Assembly (NCBI GenBank): GCA_022566975.1
Contig: JADFHV010000075.1
Location: 1 to 8,799 of the forward strand
Length of the DNA stretch: 8,799 nucleotides
From: Chloroflexota bacterium
GTDB taxonomy: Bacteria; Chloroflexota; Dehalococcoidia; SAR202; UBA11138
Reading direction: 5' to 3'
Position 1 is the first letter of the stretch; every line of letters begins with the position of its first letter. Below are positions 1-5,873 of this stretch, piece by piece. The notes under the pieces were generated by a model. That model was not told where the DNA came from. It worked only from the letters and a program-made list of their open reading frames with translations, and ran no database searches. The position numbers and the translations under genes were made by a program.

Positions 1-26
1 AAGCAGCGCTACGGGGCTTAGGGGAG

Positions 27-47
27 CTTTCAGCTATCAGCTGTCAG
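27..47. repeat. Short heptamer array, three units
   Basis: Three adjacent 7-bp units read CTTTCAG, CTATCAG and CTGTCAG, followed by decayed units up to about 61. It lies 34 bp past the ABC-F stop codon. The same unit type recurs at 1975-2002 and, in a related form, at 5804-5873. Because the genes here run on the minus strand, this array may also lie upstream of the next minus-strand gene beyond the window edge; no start codon is visible in bases 1-26. The repeat is read directly from the sequence; its function is unknown. Confidence 0.7.
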
Positions 48-81
48 CCGTTCGGGTTCGGGTCGTGACCTGCATCATCAT

Positions 82-1965
82 CTACTCAGACCCACCCCAC
101 TCATCCACCGCCTTCGAGAGCCGGGTCTGGACCCGATTGTACTCCTCGCCCAGACGCGCTATCTCGGTCAAGTCCTGGCGCTCCGAGGCAGCCTCCAGCT
201 CACCCTCGAGCTCTGCCACGCGCGACTCCAGGTCTGAGATCACCTGCTCTGGATCGGGCTTCGGCGGTTGCGAAGGCTTTCTCGAGGCACCTGCACGGGA
301 AGCGCGCCTCACGACGGCACGTCTCCCAGAACCGGCGGGCCGGGTAGTCGGGCCAGGCGCCTCCTCCGTCTGCCGGGCCCACTCCTCGAAGGTGCCTTCA
401 AACGTGGTGAGCGATCCTCCCTCCACCAGCCACAGCCGTTCCGCCAGCAGGGAGATCAGGTGTCGGTCGTGAGAGACGAAGAGCAGGGTGCCGTCGTAGG
501 CCTGCAGCGCTTCCTCCAGCGACTCCCGGGCGGGGATGTCCAGGTGGGTGGTTGGCTCGTCGAGCACCAGCGTATTCGGCTCGGCGACCAGCAGCCGCGC
601 CAGCGCCAGCCGGGTACGCTCCCCGCCGCTCAGGGATGATACCCGCTGGAAGACGTCGTCGCCCCGAAACAGGAACCTGGCCAGGAAGTCCCGGGCGTCG
701 CTGACCATCACGTTCCTGGCGTCAAGCAGCGCGTCCAGCACAGTGAGGCTGTCCGGGAGATCGTCGCTCTGCTGGCGGTGGTAACCCACGTCTACGTTAT
801 GGCCCAGCGAGACCGAGCCTGAGACCGGCGGGACGAGGCCGAGGAGCGTATCGAGCAGGGTCGTCTTGCCCACCCCGTTGGGTCCGACTATCGCCGTGCG
901 TGACCCACGTTGCAGCTTCAGGTCCGGCACCGATAGGAGCTGGACTCGCCGCCCGCCATCGCCGTAGCCTACGCCTAGGTCGTGAGTGCTGAAGACGGTC
1001 TGGCCGGTCCTGCCGGCCGGGACCCCGCCGATGTGTATGGACTCCCCCTGGCGGGGCGCCTCTACGCGCTCCAGGCGGGCCAACCTGGTGGCACGGCCTC
1101 TGGCCTCTCTCGCGCGCTGGCCCGCCCCATACCTGCGTATGAAACCCTCCTCCTTGGCGATGTACTCCTGCTGCCGGTCGAACTCTCGCCGTTGCCGCTC
1201 GGTCCGATCAGCCTTGAGCGTCCGGTACTTGCTGTAGTTGCCGCGAAAGCTCTGGAGCCGGCCGTGGTCCAGCTCCCAGACCTGGTCCACCACACGGTCG
1301 AGAAAGTAGCGGTCGTGGGATACCACGATGAAGGCGTGAGACGTACGCTTCAGAAAACTTTCCAGCCACGCCAGACCCTTGAAGTCCAGGTGGTTGGTCG
1401 GCTCATCCAGGACCAGCAGCTCCGGATCGGCCAGGAGTGCCCGTGCCAGCGCCGCCCGCGTGCGCTCTCCGCCGCTCGCCAGGTGGGCTGGCGCACCAAG
1501 GCTCTCCAAGGGCAGGCCCACGCCGGATACCGCCCGCTCCATGCGGCTCTCGTAGTCGTAGCCGCCCTGGGCCTCGTATTGTTGCAGCAGGGCCGAGTAC
1601 CGCCGTTCCGCCTGACGCCGCCGGCCGGGCTCCGACCGTTGGATCTCCAGGCCGCTGGCGGCCAGGGCGTCCTCCAGGCTAATCAGCTCGGAGAACGCAG
1701 ACATCACCTCGTCGCGCAGCGTACCGTCCGTGCTCTGTGGCGGGTCCTGCGGGACGTAGCCGATACGCAGACCCTCCGCACGCACCACGGTCCCACGGTT
1801 CGGCTCCAGATCGCCGATGAGGACCCTCAGCAGCGAGGTCTTGCCACCCCCGTTAGGACCGACAATGCCGACTCGGGCGCGGTCGGATACCTCCAGGGCG
1901 ATATCTGAAAAGACCTCCAGCTCGGCGTACGACAGCCTGAGCTGTGAGGCCGTTAGAAGCGACAT
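82..1965 (-). CDS. ABC-F family ATPase (Uup/YdiF-like), ribosome-associated
   Basis: A 627-residue protein with two ABC ATPase domains and no membrane segments, the layout of ABC-F proteins, which act on the ribosome near the E site. Domain 1 has Walker A GPNGGGKTS (36-44), signature ASGGE (163-167), Walker B LVLDEPTNHLD (184-194) and H-switch SHDR (216-219). Domain 2 has GPNGVGKTT (361-369), LSGGE (445-449), LVLDEPTTHLD (466-476) and SHDR (498-501). Between them lies a charged, Arg-rich helical linker (about 245-305) matching the interdomain tRNA-interaction region. The C-terminus has a basic Pro/Ser linker (535-570) and a coiled coil (572-622), as in Uup and YdiF/YfmM types. The ATG start is the usual family start (MSLLTASQL), yet no Shine-Dalgarno precedes it; a heptamer array begins nine bases upstream. 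Whether it is housekeeping or an antibiotic-protection type cannot be told from sequence. Confidence 0.95.
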   Translation of the reverse strand: MSLLTASQLRLSYAELEVFSDIALEVSDRARVGIVGPNGGGKTSLLRVLIGDLEPNRGTVVRAEGLRIGYVPQDPPQSTDGTLRDEVMSAFSELISLEDALAASGLEIQRSEPGRRRQAERRYSALLQQYEAQGGYDYESRMERAVSGVGLPLESLGAPAHLASGGERTRAALARALLADPELLVLDEPTNHLDFKGLAWLESFLKRTSHAFIVVSHDRYFLDRVVDQVWELDHGRLQSFRGNYSKYRTLKADRTERQRREFDRQQEYIAKEEGFIRRYGAGQRAREARGRATRLARLERVEAPRQGESIHIGGVPAGRTGQTVFSTHDLGVGYGDGGRRVQLLSVPDLKLQRGSRTAIVGPNGVGKTTLLDTLLGLVPPVSGSVSLGHNVDVGYHRQQSDDLPDSLTVLDALLDARNVMVSDARDFLARFLFRGDDVFQRVSSLSGGERTRLALARLLVAEPNTLVLDEPTTHLDIPARESLEEALQAYDGTLLFVSHDRHLISLLAERLWLVEGGSLTTFEGTFEEWARQTEEAPGPTTRPAGSGRRAVVRRASRAGASRKPSQPPKPDPEQVISDLESRVAELEGELEAASERQDLTEIARLGEEYNRVQTRLSKAVDEWGGSE

Positions 1966-1974
1966 GGGGAATAG

Positions 1975-2002
1975 CTTTCAGCGGTCAGCCATCAGGTGTC
2001 AG
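1975..2002. repeat. Heptamer array, four units, abutting ABC-F start
   Basis: Four 7-bp units without gaps: CTTTCAG, CGGTCAG, CCATCAG, GTGTCAG, consensus roughly CNNTCAG. The array ends nine bases before the ABC-F start codon (1963-1965), so it occupies the ribosome-binding region on the minus strand. The first unit is identical to the first unit of the array at 27-47, and both arrays have the same orientation. Confidence 0.75.
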
Positions 2003-2059
2003 CCTAGTCCTAAGTCACAGATCATTTGGACAGTGTCATTCCGAAAAATCGGCACCGGC

Positions 2060-2198
2060 GTCATTCCGAGGAGCCCCATGTGCCTACTTACCTAAGAGAG
2101 GTCCGTTGCGACGAGGAATCTGGGGAGGCGGGGCGATGAGACGCGTTGCAAAGGTCATCCCCGCCCCAGATTCTTCGTCGGGGACTCCTCAGAATGAC
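2060..2198. repeat. 139-bp long-hairpin (MITE/REP-like) intergenic element
   Basis: Outer imperfect inverted repeats are 2060-2077 (GTCATTCCGAGGAGCCCC) and 2180-2198 (GGGGACTCCTCAGAATGAC). Inside, 2110-2139 pairs with 2155-2179 (core GAATCTGGGG against CCCCAGATTC) with one mismatch and a 5-base bulge around a loop of about 15 bases. An extra copy of the end motif GTCATTCCGA lies at 2034-2043, 26 bp to the left. There is no ORF inside, so any mobility would need a transposase in trans. The element sits between two minus-strand genes, just past the S9 peptidase stop, where its hairpin could also end or stabilise that transcript. The right half shares AGATTCTTCG and CTCAGAATGACAG with the element at 4861-4979. 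Confidence 0.75.
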
Positions 2199-2248
2199 AG
2201 GCGCGGGTCAGTACCTCCTGGAATCATCGAACCAGATGTGACTGACGA

Positions 2249-4228
2249 CTAGCCATCGGCGGGCACCGCGTCGGCCCTGGCCTGTGCCTTGACCCCAGGG
2301 CCGATGTACTTCTCGAACCACGCCAGCATCCGGGCGAGGTACTCCTCCCGCATCCGCGGGTGGCCCGAGGTCGTCATGCCGTGAGACTCGCCGGGGAACC
2401 GGACCATCTCGACCACCTTACCCAGCCGCTTCAGGGCGACGAAGAACTGCTCGCTTTGCTCTAGGGGACAGCGCAGGTCCGCCTCACCGTGGAGCAGCAG
2501 GACCGGCGTCTGGACGTTAGCGGCGTATGTCAGCGGAGAGTGCTCACGGTAGGTGGCCAGCGCGTCGATTCGAGTACCGCCGACCTCTACCTCGCCGAAC
2601 CTGACCCCGATGTCCGATGTCCCGTAGAACGTGGAGAGGTTGGTGACGGGCGCGCCGACGACCGCCGCCGAGAACCTGTGGTCGTGGCCGACGATCCAGC
2701 TGCTCATGAACCCGCCGTAGCTGTAGCCTGTGAGGCCCAGACGAGAGCCGTCCACGTAGGGCCGAGAGCAGACCTCGTCCACAGACTCCAGGATGTCCAG
2801 GTAGTCCTCTCCGCCCCAGTCCCTCTGCACCGCTTTGGCGAAATCGGCCCCGTAGGTCCCCGAGCCCCTGGGATTGACGGCCAGGACCAGATATCCCGCC
2901 GTGGCCAGCACCTGCTGGACCGGGTAGAAGCCGTCATAGAAGACGTTGTGGGGGCCGCCGTGGATGTCCAGCACCAGCGGGTATTTCTGGGTAGGGTCGA
3001 AATCGGGAGGGAAGTACAGGCGCGACTCGATCTCGAGGCCACCCCTCACGATGGTGAACTTCTCGGAGCCCGCGGTCGGGTGCTCGTCGAAGTAGCCCCG
3101 GTTGTAGTCGGTCAGTTGTCTCTGGGAGCCCGACGCTGGGTCGATCAGGTGCAGGTCGCTCGAAGACGAGGGGGAATCGGCAACGACGACCAGCTTCCGT
3201 CCCTCCCCGTCGAAGGTGGCCGCGCCGAATCGAGAACCTCCCCCGGCCAGCCTCCGCTGTCCGCCGCCCTCCGGCCGGACCTCGTAGACATACGACTCCC
3301 CGCGTGCCTCCGCCAGAAAGAGAATGCGTCCATCCACCGTCCATCGAGGCTCGGTGATGACGGTGCCGTAGTACGCGGTCTTGATAGAGTCGTCGGTCAG
3401 CCGGCTCGGTCTCTGCCCTCGCTCGAGGACGAAGAGCCACCCCTGGGCATTGGTGCTGACCGTGTCCTGGTCCGACGCGACAACCGCCAGCTTATCCGCA
3501 CCCGGCGACCACCCCACCGAAGCCACCGAGGAGAGTCCCTCGGACCAGAGCTCAGGCTCGCCGCCCGACGCCGGCACGACGTAGGCCCCGCTGCGGTCCT
3601 CGACGTCCCGGCTCTCGCCCCGGTCGGAGACGAACGCGATACGCGAGCCGTCGGGAGACCAGGCCGGCGCGCCGTCGTCGCCCTCCCCGTCGGTGAGCTG
3701 GCGGACGTCGCCGTCCTCGACGCTTACGACGAACAGGTGGCGGAAGGCGTCACCACGCCAGCCCTCGCCGTCGTCACGATAGCGGATCCGACGGATGACC
3801 TTGACCCTGGGTTGCTCGTCGTCATCAGGCGGCCGGTCGGGGTCCACCTCCGACACGAATACCAGGCTCGATGAGTCCGGCGACCACGCAAGTTCGGTGA
3901 CGCCGCCTACGACAGAGGTGAGCCGGCGGGCCTCGCCCCCCGAGGTCGGTATCAGCCAGACCTGGGCGCGGTCCGCGTCGTCGGGGCGGGTGAAGGCGAT
4001 GCTCTGACCGTCGGGCGAGAAGGTGGGCCTGCCATCCTTGGGGCCGGCCGTGAACTCGACAGGCGACCCGTCCGGCAGGTCCATAGCCATGATCTGAGAG
4101 CGCACCTCGGCGGTGTCGGCATAGACGCGGGACCGGACGAAGGCCAGACGAGAGCCGTCCGGTGACAGGGACGGCTCCGAAACGCTGGTGAGCTTATAGA
4201 CAAAATCCGGAGCTATCGGCTTGGGCAT
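2249..4228 (-). CDS. S9 family prolyl-oligopeptidase-like serine peptidase
   Basis: A 659-residue protein of the S9C acylaminoacyl-peptidase/dipeptidyl-aminopeptidase type, expected to cleave short peptides or blocked N-terminal residues. The N-terminal part is a beta-propeller: seven PD40/TolB-like repeats begin near residues 20, 69, 114, 189, 239, 295 and 338, several with the SPDG core. The C-terminal alpha/beta-hydrolase domain (about 390-645) carries the oxyanion motif HGGP (423-426), nucleophile Ser503 in GYSYGGF, Asp584 in GEADLRCP and His616 in ESHGM, so the triad is complete. There is no signal peptide or membrane span, so it is probably cytoplasmic. Acid stretches at 130-138 and 180-185 look like propeller loops. 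The ATG start is backed by a GGGAGG Shine-Dalgarno six bases upstream and a sigma70-type promoter. It appears monocistronic, with a repeat element downstream. The exact substrate is unknown. Confidence 0.95.
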   Translation of the reverse strand: MPKPIAPDFVYKLTSVSEPSLSPDGSRLAFVRSRVYADTAEVRSQIMAMDLPDGSPVEFTAGPKDGRPTFSPDGQSIAFTRPDDADRAQVWLIPTSGGEARRLTSVVGGVTELAWSPDSSSLVFVSEVDPDRPPDDDEQPRVKVIRRIRYRDDGEGWRGDAFRHLFVVSVEDGDVRQLTDGEGDDGAPAWSPDGSRIAFVSDRGESRDVEDRSGAYVVPASGGEPELWSEGLSSVASVGWSPGADKLAVVASDQDTVSTNAQGWLFVLERGQRPSRLTDDSIKTAYYGTVITEPRWTVDGRILFLAEARGESYVYEVRPEGGGQRRLAGGGSRFGAATFDGEGRKLVVVADSPSSSSDLHLIDPASGSQRQLTDYNRGYFDEHPTAGSEKFTIVRGGLEIESRLYFPPDFDPTQKYPLVLDIHGGPHNVFYDGFYPVQQVLATAGYLVLAVNPRGSGTYGADFAKAVQRDWGGEDYLDILESVDEVCSRPYVDGSRLGLTGYSYGGFMSSWIVGHDHRFSAAVVGAPVTNLSTFYGTSDIGVRFGEVEVGGTRIDALATYREHSPLTYAANVQTPVLLLHGEADLRCPLEQSEQFFVALKRLGKVVEMVRFPGESHGMTTSGHPRMREEYLARMLAWFEKYIGPGVKAQARADAVPADG

Positions 4229-4234
4229 GGTGTG

Positions 4235-4240
4235 CCTCCC
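4235..4240 (-). promoter_or_regulatory. Shine-Dalgarno of the S9 peptidase
   Basis: On the minus strand the sequence reads GGGAGG with six bases before the ATG at 4226-4228. This is near-consensus spacing and fixes the start. It contrasts with the ABC-F and CoA-transferase B genes, which lack such a site. Confidence 0.8.
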
Positions 4241-4250
4241 AGGGCAAATT

Positions 4251-4267
4251 GCGGAGTGACGCTCCGC
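4251..4267. promoter_or_regulatory. Inverted repeat at the predicted S9 transcription start (possible operator)
   Basis: GCGGAG-TGACG-CTCCGC is a perfect 6-bp inverted repeat around a 5-base centre. It starts two bases past the predicted -10 box of the peptidase promoter, so it covers the likely +1. It could bind a dimeric repressor, or form a small hairpin at the mRNA 5' end. Which of these, or neither, is inference. Confidence 0.4.
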
Positions 4268-4269
4268 CT

Positions 4270-4298
4270 ATGTAACTCCAGGTGCAGCGACACGTCAA
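4270..4298 (-). promoter_or_regulatory. Predicted sigma70-type promoter of the S9 peptidase
   Basis: On the minus strand a -35 TTGACG (4293-4298) is separated by exactly 17 bases from a -10-like TTACAT (4270-4275). The -35 matches five of six consensus bases; the -10 is weaker. The implied start near 4262 gives a leader of about 35 bases that includes the Shine-Dalgarno. Confidence 0.5.
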
Positions 4299-4321
4299 GC
4301 ATCTCGCACCCCCATGAGCAT

Positions 4322-4331
4322 TTCACGTGAA
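4322..4331. promoter_or_regulatory. Palindrome TTCACGTGAA in the divergent region
   Basis: A perfect 10-bp palindrome about 90 bases upstream of the small plus-strand gene and about 24 bases beyond the -35 of the peptidase promoter. That position would suit a regulator acting on either gene. No known factor is assigned, and a palindrome of this length can arise by chance. Confidence 0.25.
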
Positions 4332-4407
4332 TGTCACCGATTGTGCACCGGCCTGCCCCCAGGCCTGTCACCAACGGTCGCTAACGTGAGAGTACTCGAG
4401 ACCCTCA

Positions 4408-4414
4408 AGGAAGG
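4408..4414 (+). promoter_or_regulatory. Shine-Dalgarno that decides the start of the 112-residue gene
   Basis: AGGAAGG lies seven bases upstream of the ATG at 4422. An upstream in-frame ATG at 4314 has no comparable site and would add 36 residues of no recognisable character, so 4422 is preferred. Confidence 0.7.
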
Positions 4415-4421
4415 CGAGGCC

Positions 4422-4760
4422 ATGGGAATAGTCACAAGTCTGAGCATAATAGGGACCGTCCTGGCGTTCATAGTCGGGGCTCTCGGAGGCTTCCCTCTGG
4501 CGGACCTCGGCTCGGGCCCGTCAGACCAGGACTCGTCCTACGGCACGGAGGCGGTCCACCGGGCGGCCGAAGGCTTCTCGGGCGCCTATACCTCGATAAT
4601 CGACGAGCTGGTCTCTTTCCAGAAGGACACCGACTACGAGCGGGCCGAGACGCTACGGCAGCAGATGGTCGGCTTCGCCACCACGCTCGGGGGCGACTTT
4701 CAGGACCTGGAGTCGAGGTTGAGGGGGGAGCTGGATGGACTGACCCCACAGGCAGAATAA
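4422..4760 (+). CDS. Hypothetical 112-residue membrane-anchored helical protein
   Basis: I do not recognise a family. Residues 4-23 form one hydrophobic stretch (IIGTVLAFIVGALGG), either a membrane anchor or an uncleaved signal. A flexible segment rich in Gly, Ser, Asp and Pro follows (27-40). The rest (41-108) is charged and probably helical. Residues 62-82, ending in DYERAETLRQQM, resemble the UVR helix-pair motif of UvrB/UvrC (typically D-[FY]-E-x-A-x-x-L-R) by eye, but the match is short. The gene stands alone, divergent from the S9 peptidase and convergent with the CoA-transferase genes. The start follows a good Shine-Dalgarno, and third positions are G/C-rich as in neighbouring genes, supporting real coding. 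No positively charged residue precedes the hydrophobic stretch, so topology is uncertain. Confidence 0.7.
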   Translation: MGIVTSLSIIGTVLAFIVGALGGFPLADLGSGPSDQDSSYGTEAVHRAAEGFSGAYTSIIDELVSFQKDTDYERAETLRQQMVGFATTLGGDFQDLESRLRGELDGLTPQAE

Positions 4761-4860
4761 CGCCGCTGTGCATCTACGTAAGCAAGGGCACGCGGGCGTT
4801 CCATCCAGCGGAGGGTCAAGCCGCCGGGCATAACCCCACTTCGTCCGGCCGAGTCCCCTG

Positions 4861-4979
4861 TGTCACCCTGAGAGAAGCGAAGGGTCTAAGGTGGTCCGTC
4901 TCCAGGGACGGGCGCGACCTCGCCCGGAAGTGCACGACCTTAGATTCTTCGGCCCGGTGTTCCTGGCCTCAGAATGACA
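4861..4979. repeat. 119-bp long-hairpin intergenic element, related to 2060-2198
   Basis: Three nested inverted repeats are visible: outer 4861-4872 with 4968-4979 (TGTCACCCTGAG against CTCAGAATGACA, two mismatches), middle 4878-4895 with 4935-4951 (core TCTAAGGT against ACCTTAGA) and apical 4909-4914 with 4921-4926 (CGGGCG/CGCCCG). The right side shares AGATTCTTCG and CTCAGAATGACAG with the element at 2060-2198, in the same orientation. It occupies the convergent gap between the 112-residue gene and CoA-transferase subunit B, where it could double as a two-way terminator, though it has no T tract. Confidence 0.7.
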
Positions 4980-5023
4980 GCACTGGCTGACCGCCTGGAA
5001 CCGTCAAGACAGACGCGTCGGTG

Positions 5024-5797
5024 CTACTCTACTCCCCGGACGTACATCCCGCCGGGGTCTACCTCCTCGCGCAGCAGTCGCAGCTCTTCCGAAGTGGGCG
5101 GGGCGACCACCACGATCTCGGCCGCCTCAAGGGGCTCGAACCCGGTATTCTCCCTCACCTGGTCCACGGTGACACCGGGCATCAGCTTCTCCACCCTCAG
5201 GCGCCCCAGGGACTTGTCTATGGCCATGACGGTCAGGTCGGTTATCACGTAGATGTCCGGGTACGGGACCGGCAGCCCGGCGTTCCGGCGTCCATCAGGG
5301 CCATCTATGTATCCGGGGCTGGTGATGTAATCGCACCGCTCGGGGAACCGACGCCTCTCGTGACGGGTGATGATCAGGATCCTGGGTGCGTGGGACGCCA
5401 GGTCGTTGGCGCCGCCGCTGCCGGGGAAACGGACCCTGGGGTGCTCGTACTCGCCGATGACCGTGGAGTTGACGTTGGCGAACTGGTCTATCTGGGCGCC
5501 GCCCAGGAAGGCCACGTCGGCGAGACCCCTCTGCAGCACCCCTCCCAGCGCGTCCAGCAGCGACCCCAGCCTCACGGCGCGGTACATGACTCGCGGGTCG
5601 GAGACCGATATGGGCGTCGGGATAACCTCGGGCGCCACCGGGCCCGTCTCCACGATGTAGCACATGTGCGGAGCGTGGTTCTTCTGGGCGAACAGGCTGG
5701 CGATCATGGGCATGCCCGTTCCCACCATGACGGTATCGCCGTCGTTGATATAACGCGACGCCTCCACCACCATAATCTCGTCAGGGGAGTAGTCCAT
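5024..5797 (-). CDS. Class I CoA-transferase, subunit B (GctB/IpdB-like)
   Basis: A 257-residue beta subunit of a heteromeric class I CoA-transferase, which moves CoA between carboxylic acids through a glutamyl-CoA intermediate. Family hallmarks are the N-terminus MDYSPDEIMVVEASR, VETG at 49-52 with Glu50 placed like the catalytic Glu of glutaconate CoA-transferase B (Glu54 in Acidaminococcus), FLGGAQIDQFANVNSTVIG (97-115) and the Gly loop GSGGANDLAS (126-135). Length is typical. The relatives IpdAB instead hydrolyse a steroid-degradation CoA ester, so the reaction is not certain; the retained Glu favours, but does not prove, a transferase. It lies 76 bp downstream of subunit A and should be cotranscribed. 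Unusually, no Shine-Dalgarno precedes the ATG: bases 5804-5873 are a heptamer array. The ATG is still the best start because the family N-terminus begins there. Confidence 0.93.
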   Translation of the reverse strand: MDYSPDEIMVVEASRYINDGDTVMVGTGMPMIASLFAQKNHAPHMCYIVETGPVAPEVIPTPISVSDPRVMYRAVRLGSLLDALGGVLQRGLADVAFLGGAQIDQFANVNSTVIGEYEHPRVRFPGSGGANDLASHAPRILIITRHERRRFPERCDYITSPGYIDGPDGRRNAGLPVPYPDIYVITDLTVMAIDKSLGRLRVEKLMPGVTVDQVRENTGFEPLEAAEIVVVAPPTSEELRLLREEVDPGGMYVRGVE

Positions 5798-5803
5798 GGT
5801 GTA

Positions 5804-5873
5804 GTTGATAGTTAACAGTTATTAGTTATCAGTCCGAGAACTGAAGACTGAAAACTGTATACTGACGACTGCT
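5804..5873. repeat. Inverted heptamer array filling the gap between CoA-transferase subunits
   Basis: Ten consecutive 7-bp units. The first four are GTTGATA, GTTAACA, GTTATTA and GTTATCA. A junction unit GTCCGAG follows, then five of the opposite sense: AACTGAA, GACTGAA, AACTGTA, TACTGAC, GACTGCT. The two halves are inverted copies of a CAGTTNT-like unit and can form an imperfect hairpin. The array starts six bases upstream of the subunit B ATG and ends exactly next to the stop codon of subunit A. It is much richer in A/T than its surroundings. It resembles the class of short tandem heptamer repeats known from cyanobacteria; no function is assigned here. Confidence 0.8.

Noticed and set aside
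982..1908. A 308-codon plus-strand open frame across the ABC-F gene
   Set aside because: It lies entirely opposite Walker and signature motifs of the ABC-F protein, has no recognisable domain and reads as GC-rich shadow.
2060..2198. Structured ncRNA or riboswitch
   Set aside because: The related copy at 4861-4979 and the orphan end at 6961 show it is a dispersed repeat. It lies after the S9 gene, not in a leader with a recognisable aptamer.
2489..3874. A 461-codon plus-strand open frame across the S9 peptidase gene
   Set aside because: It is antisense to a gene with a complete catalytic triad and propeller repeats. Its translation is low-complexity Arg/Val/Asp/Pro, as expected for the reverse of high-GC coding DNA.
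4314..4421. Longer N-terminus for the 112-residue protein, starting at the ATG at 4314
   Set aside because: No ribosome-binding site, no protein-like character in the added 36 residues, and it would cover the hairpin and palindrome of the intergenic region. AGGAAGG supports 4422.
5021..5815. A 264-codon plus-strand open frame over CoA-transferase subunit B
   Set aside because: It is antisense to a clear family member and its product is His/Asp/Val-rich without a domain.
5804..5873. CRISPR-like array
   Set aside because: Units are 7 bp, degenerate and contiguous, with no spacers between constant repeats and no cas genes nearby.
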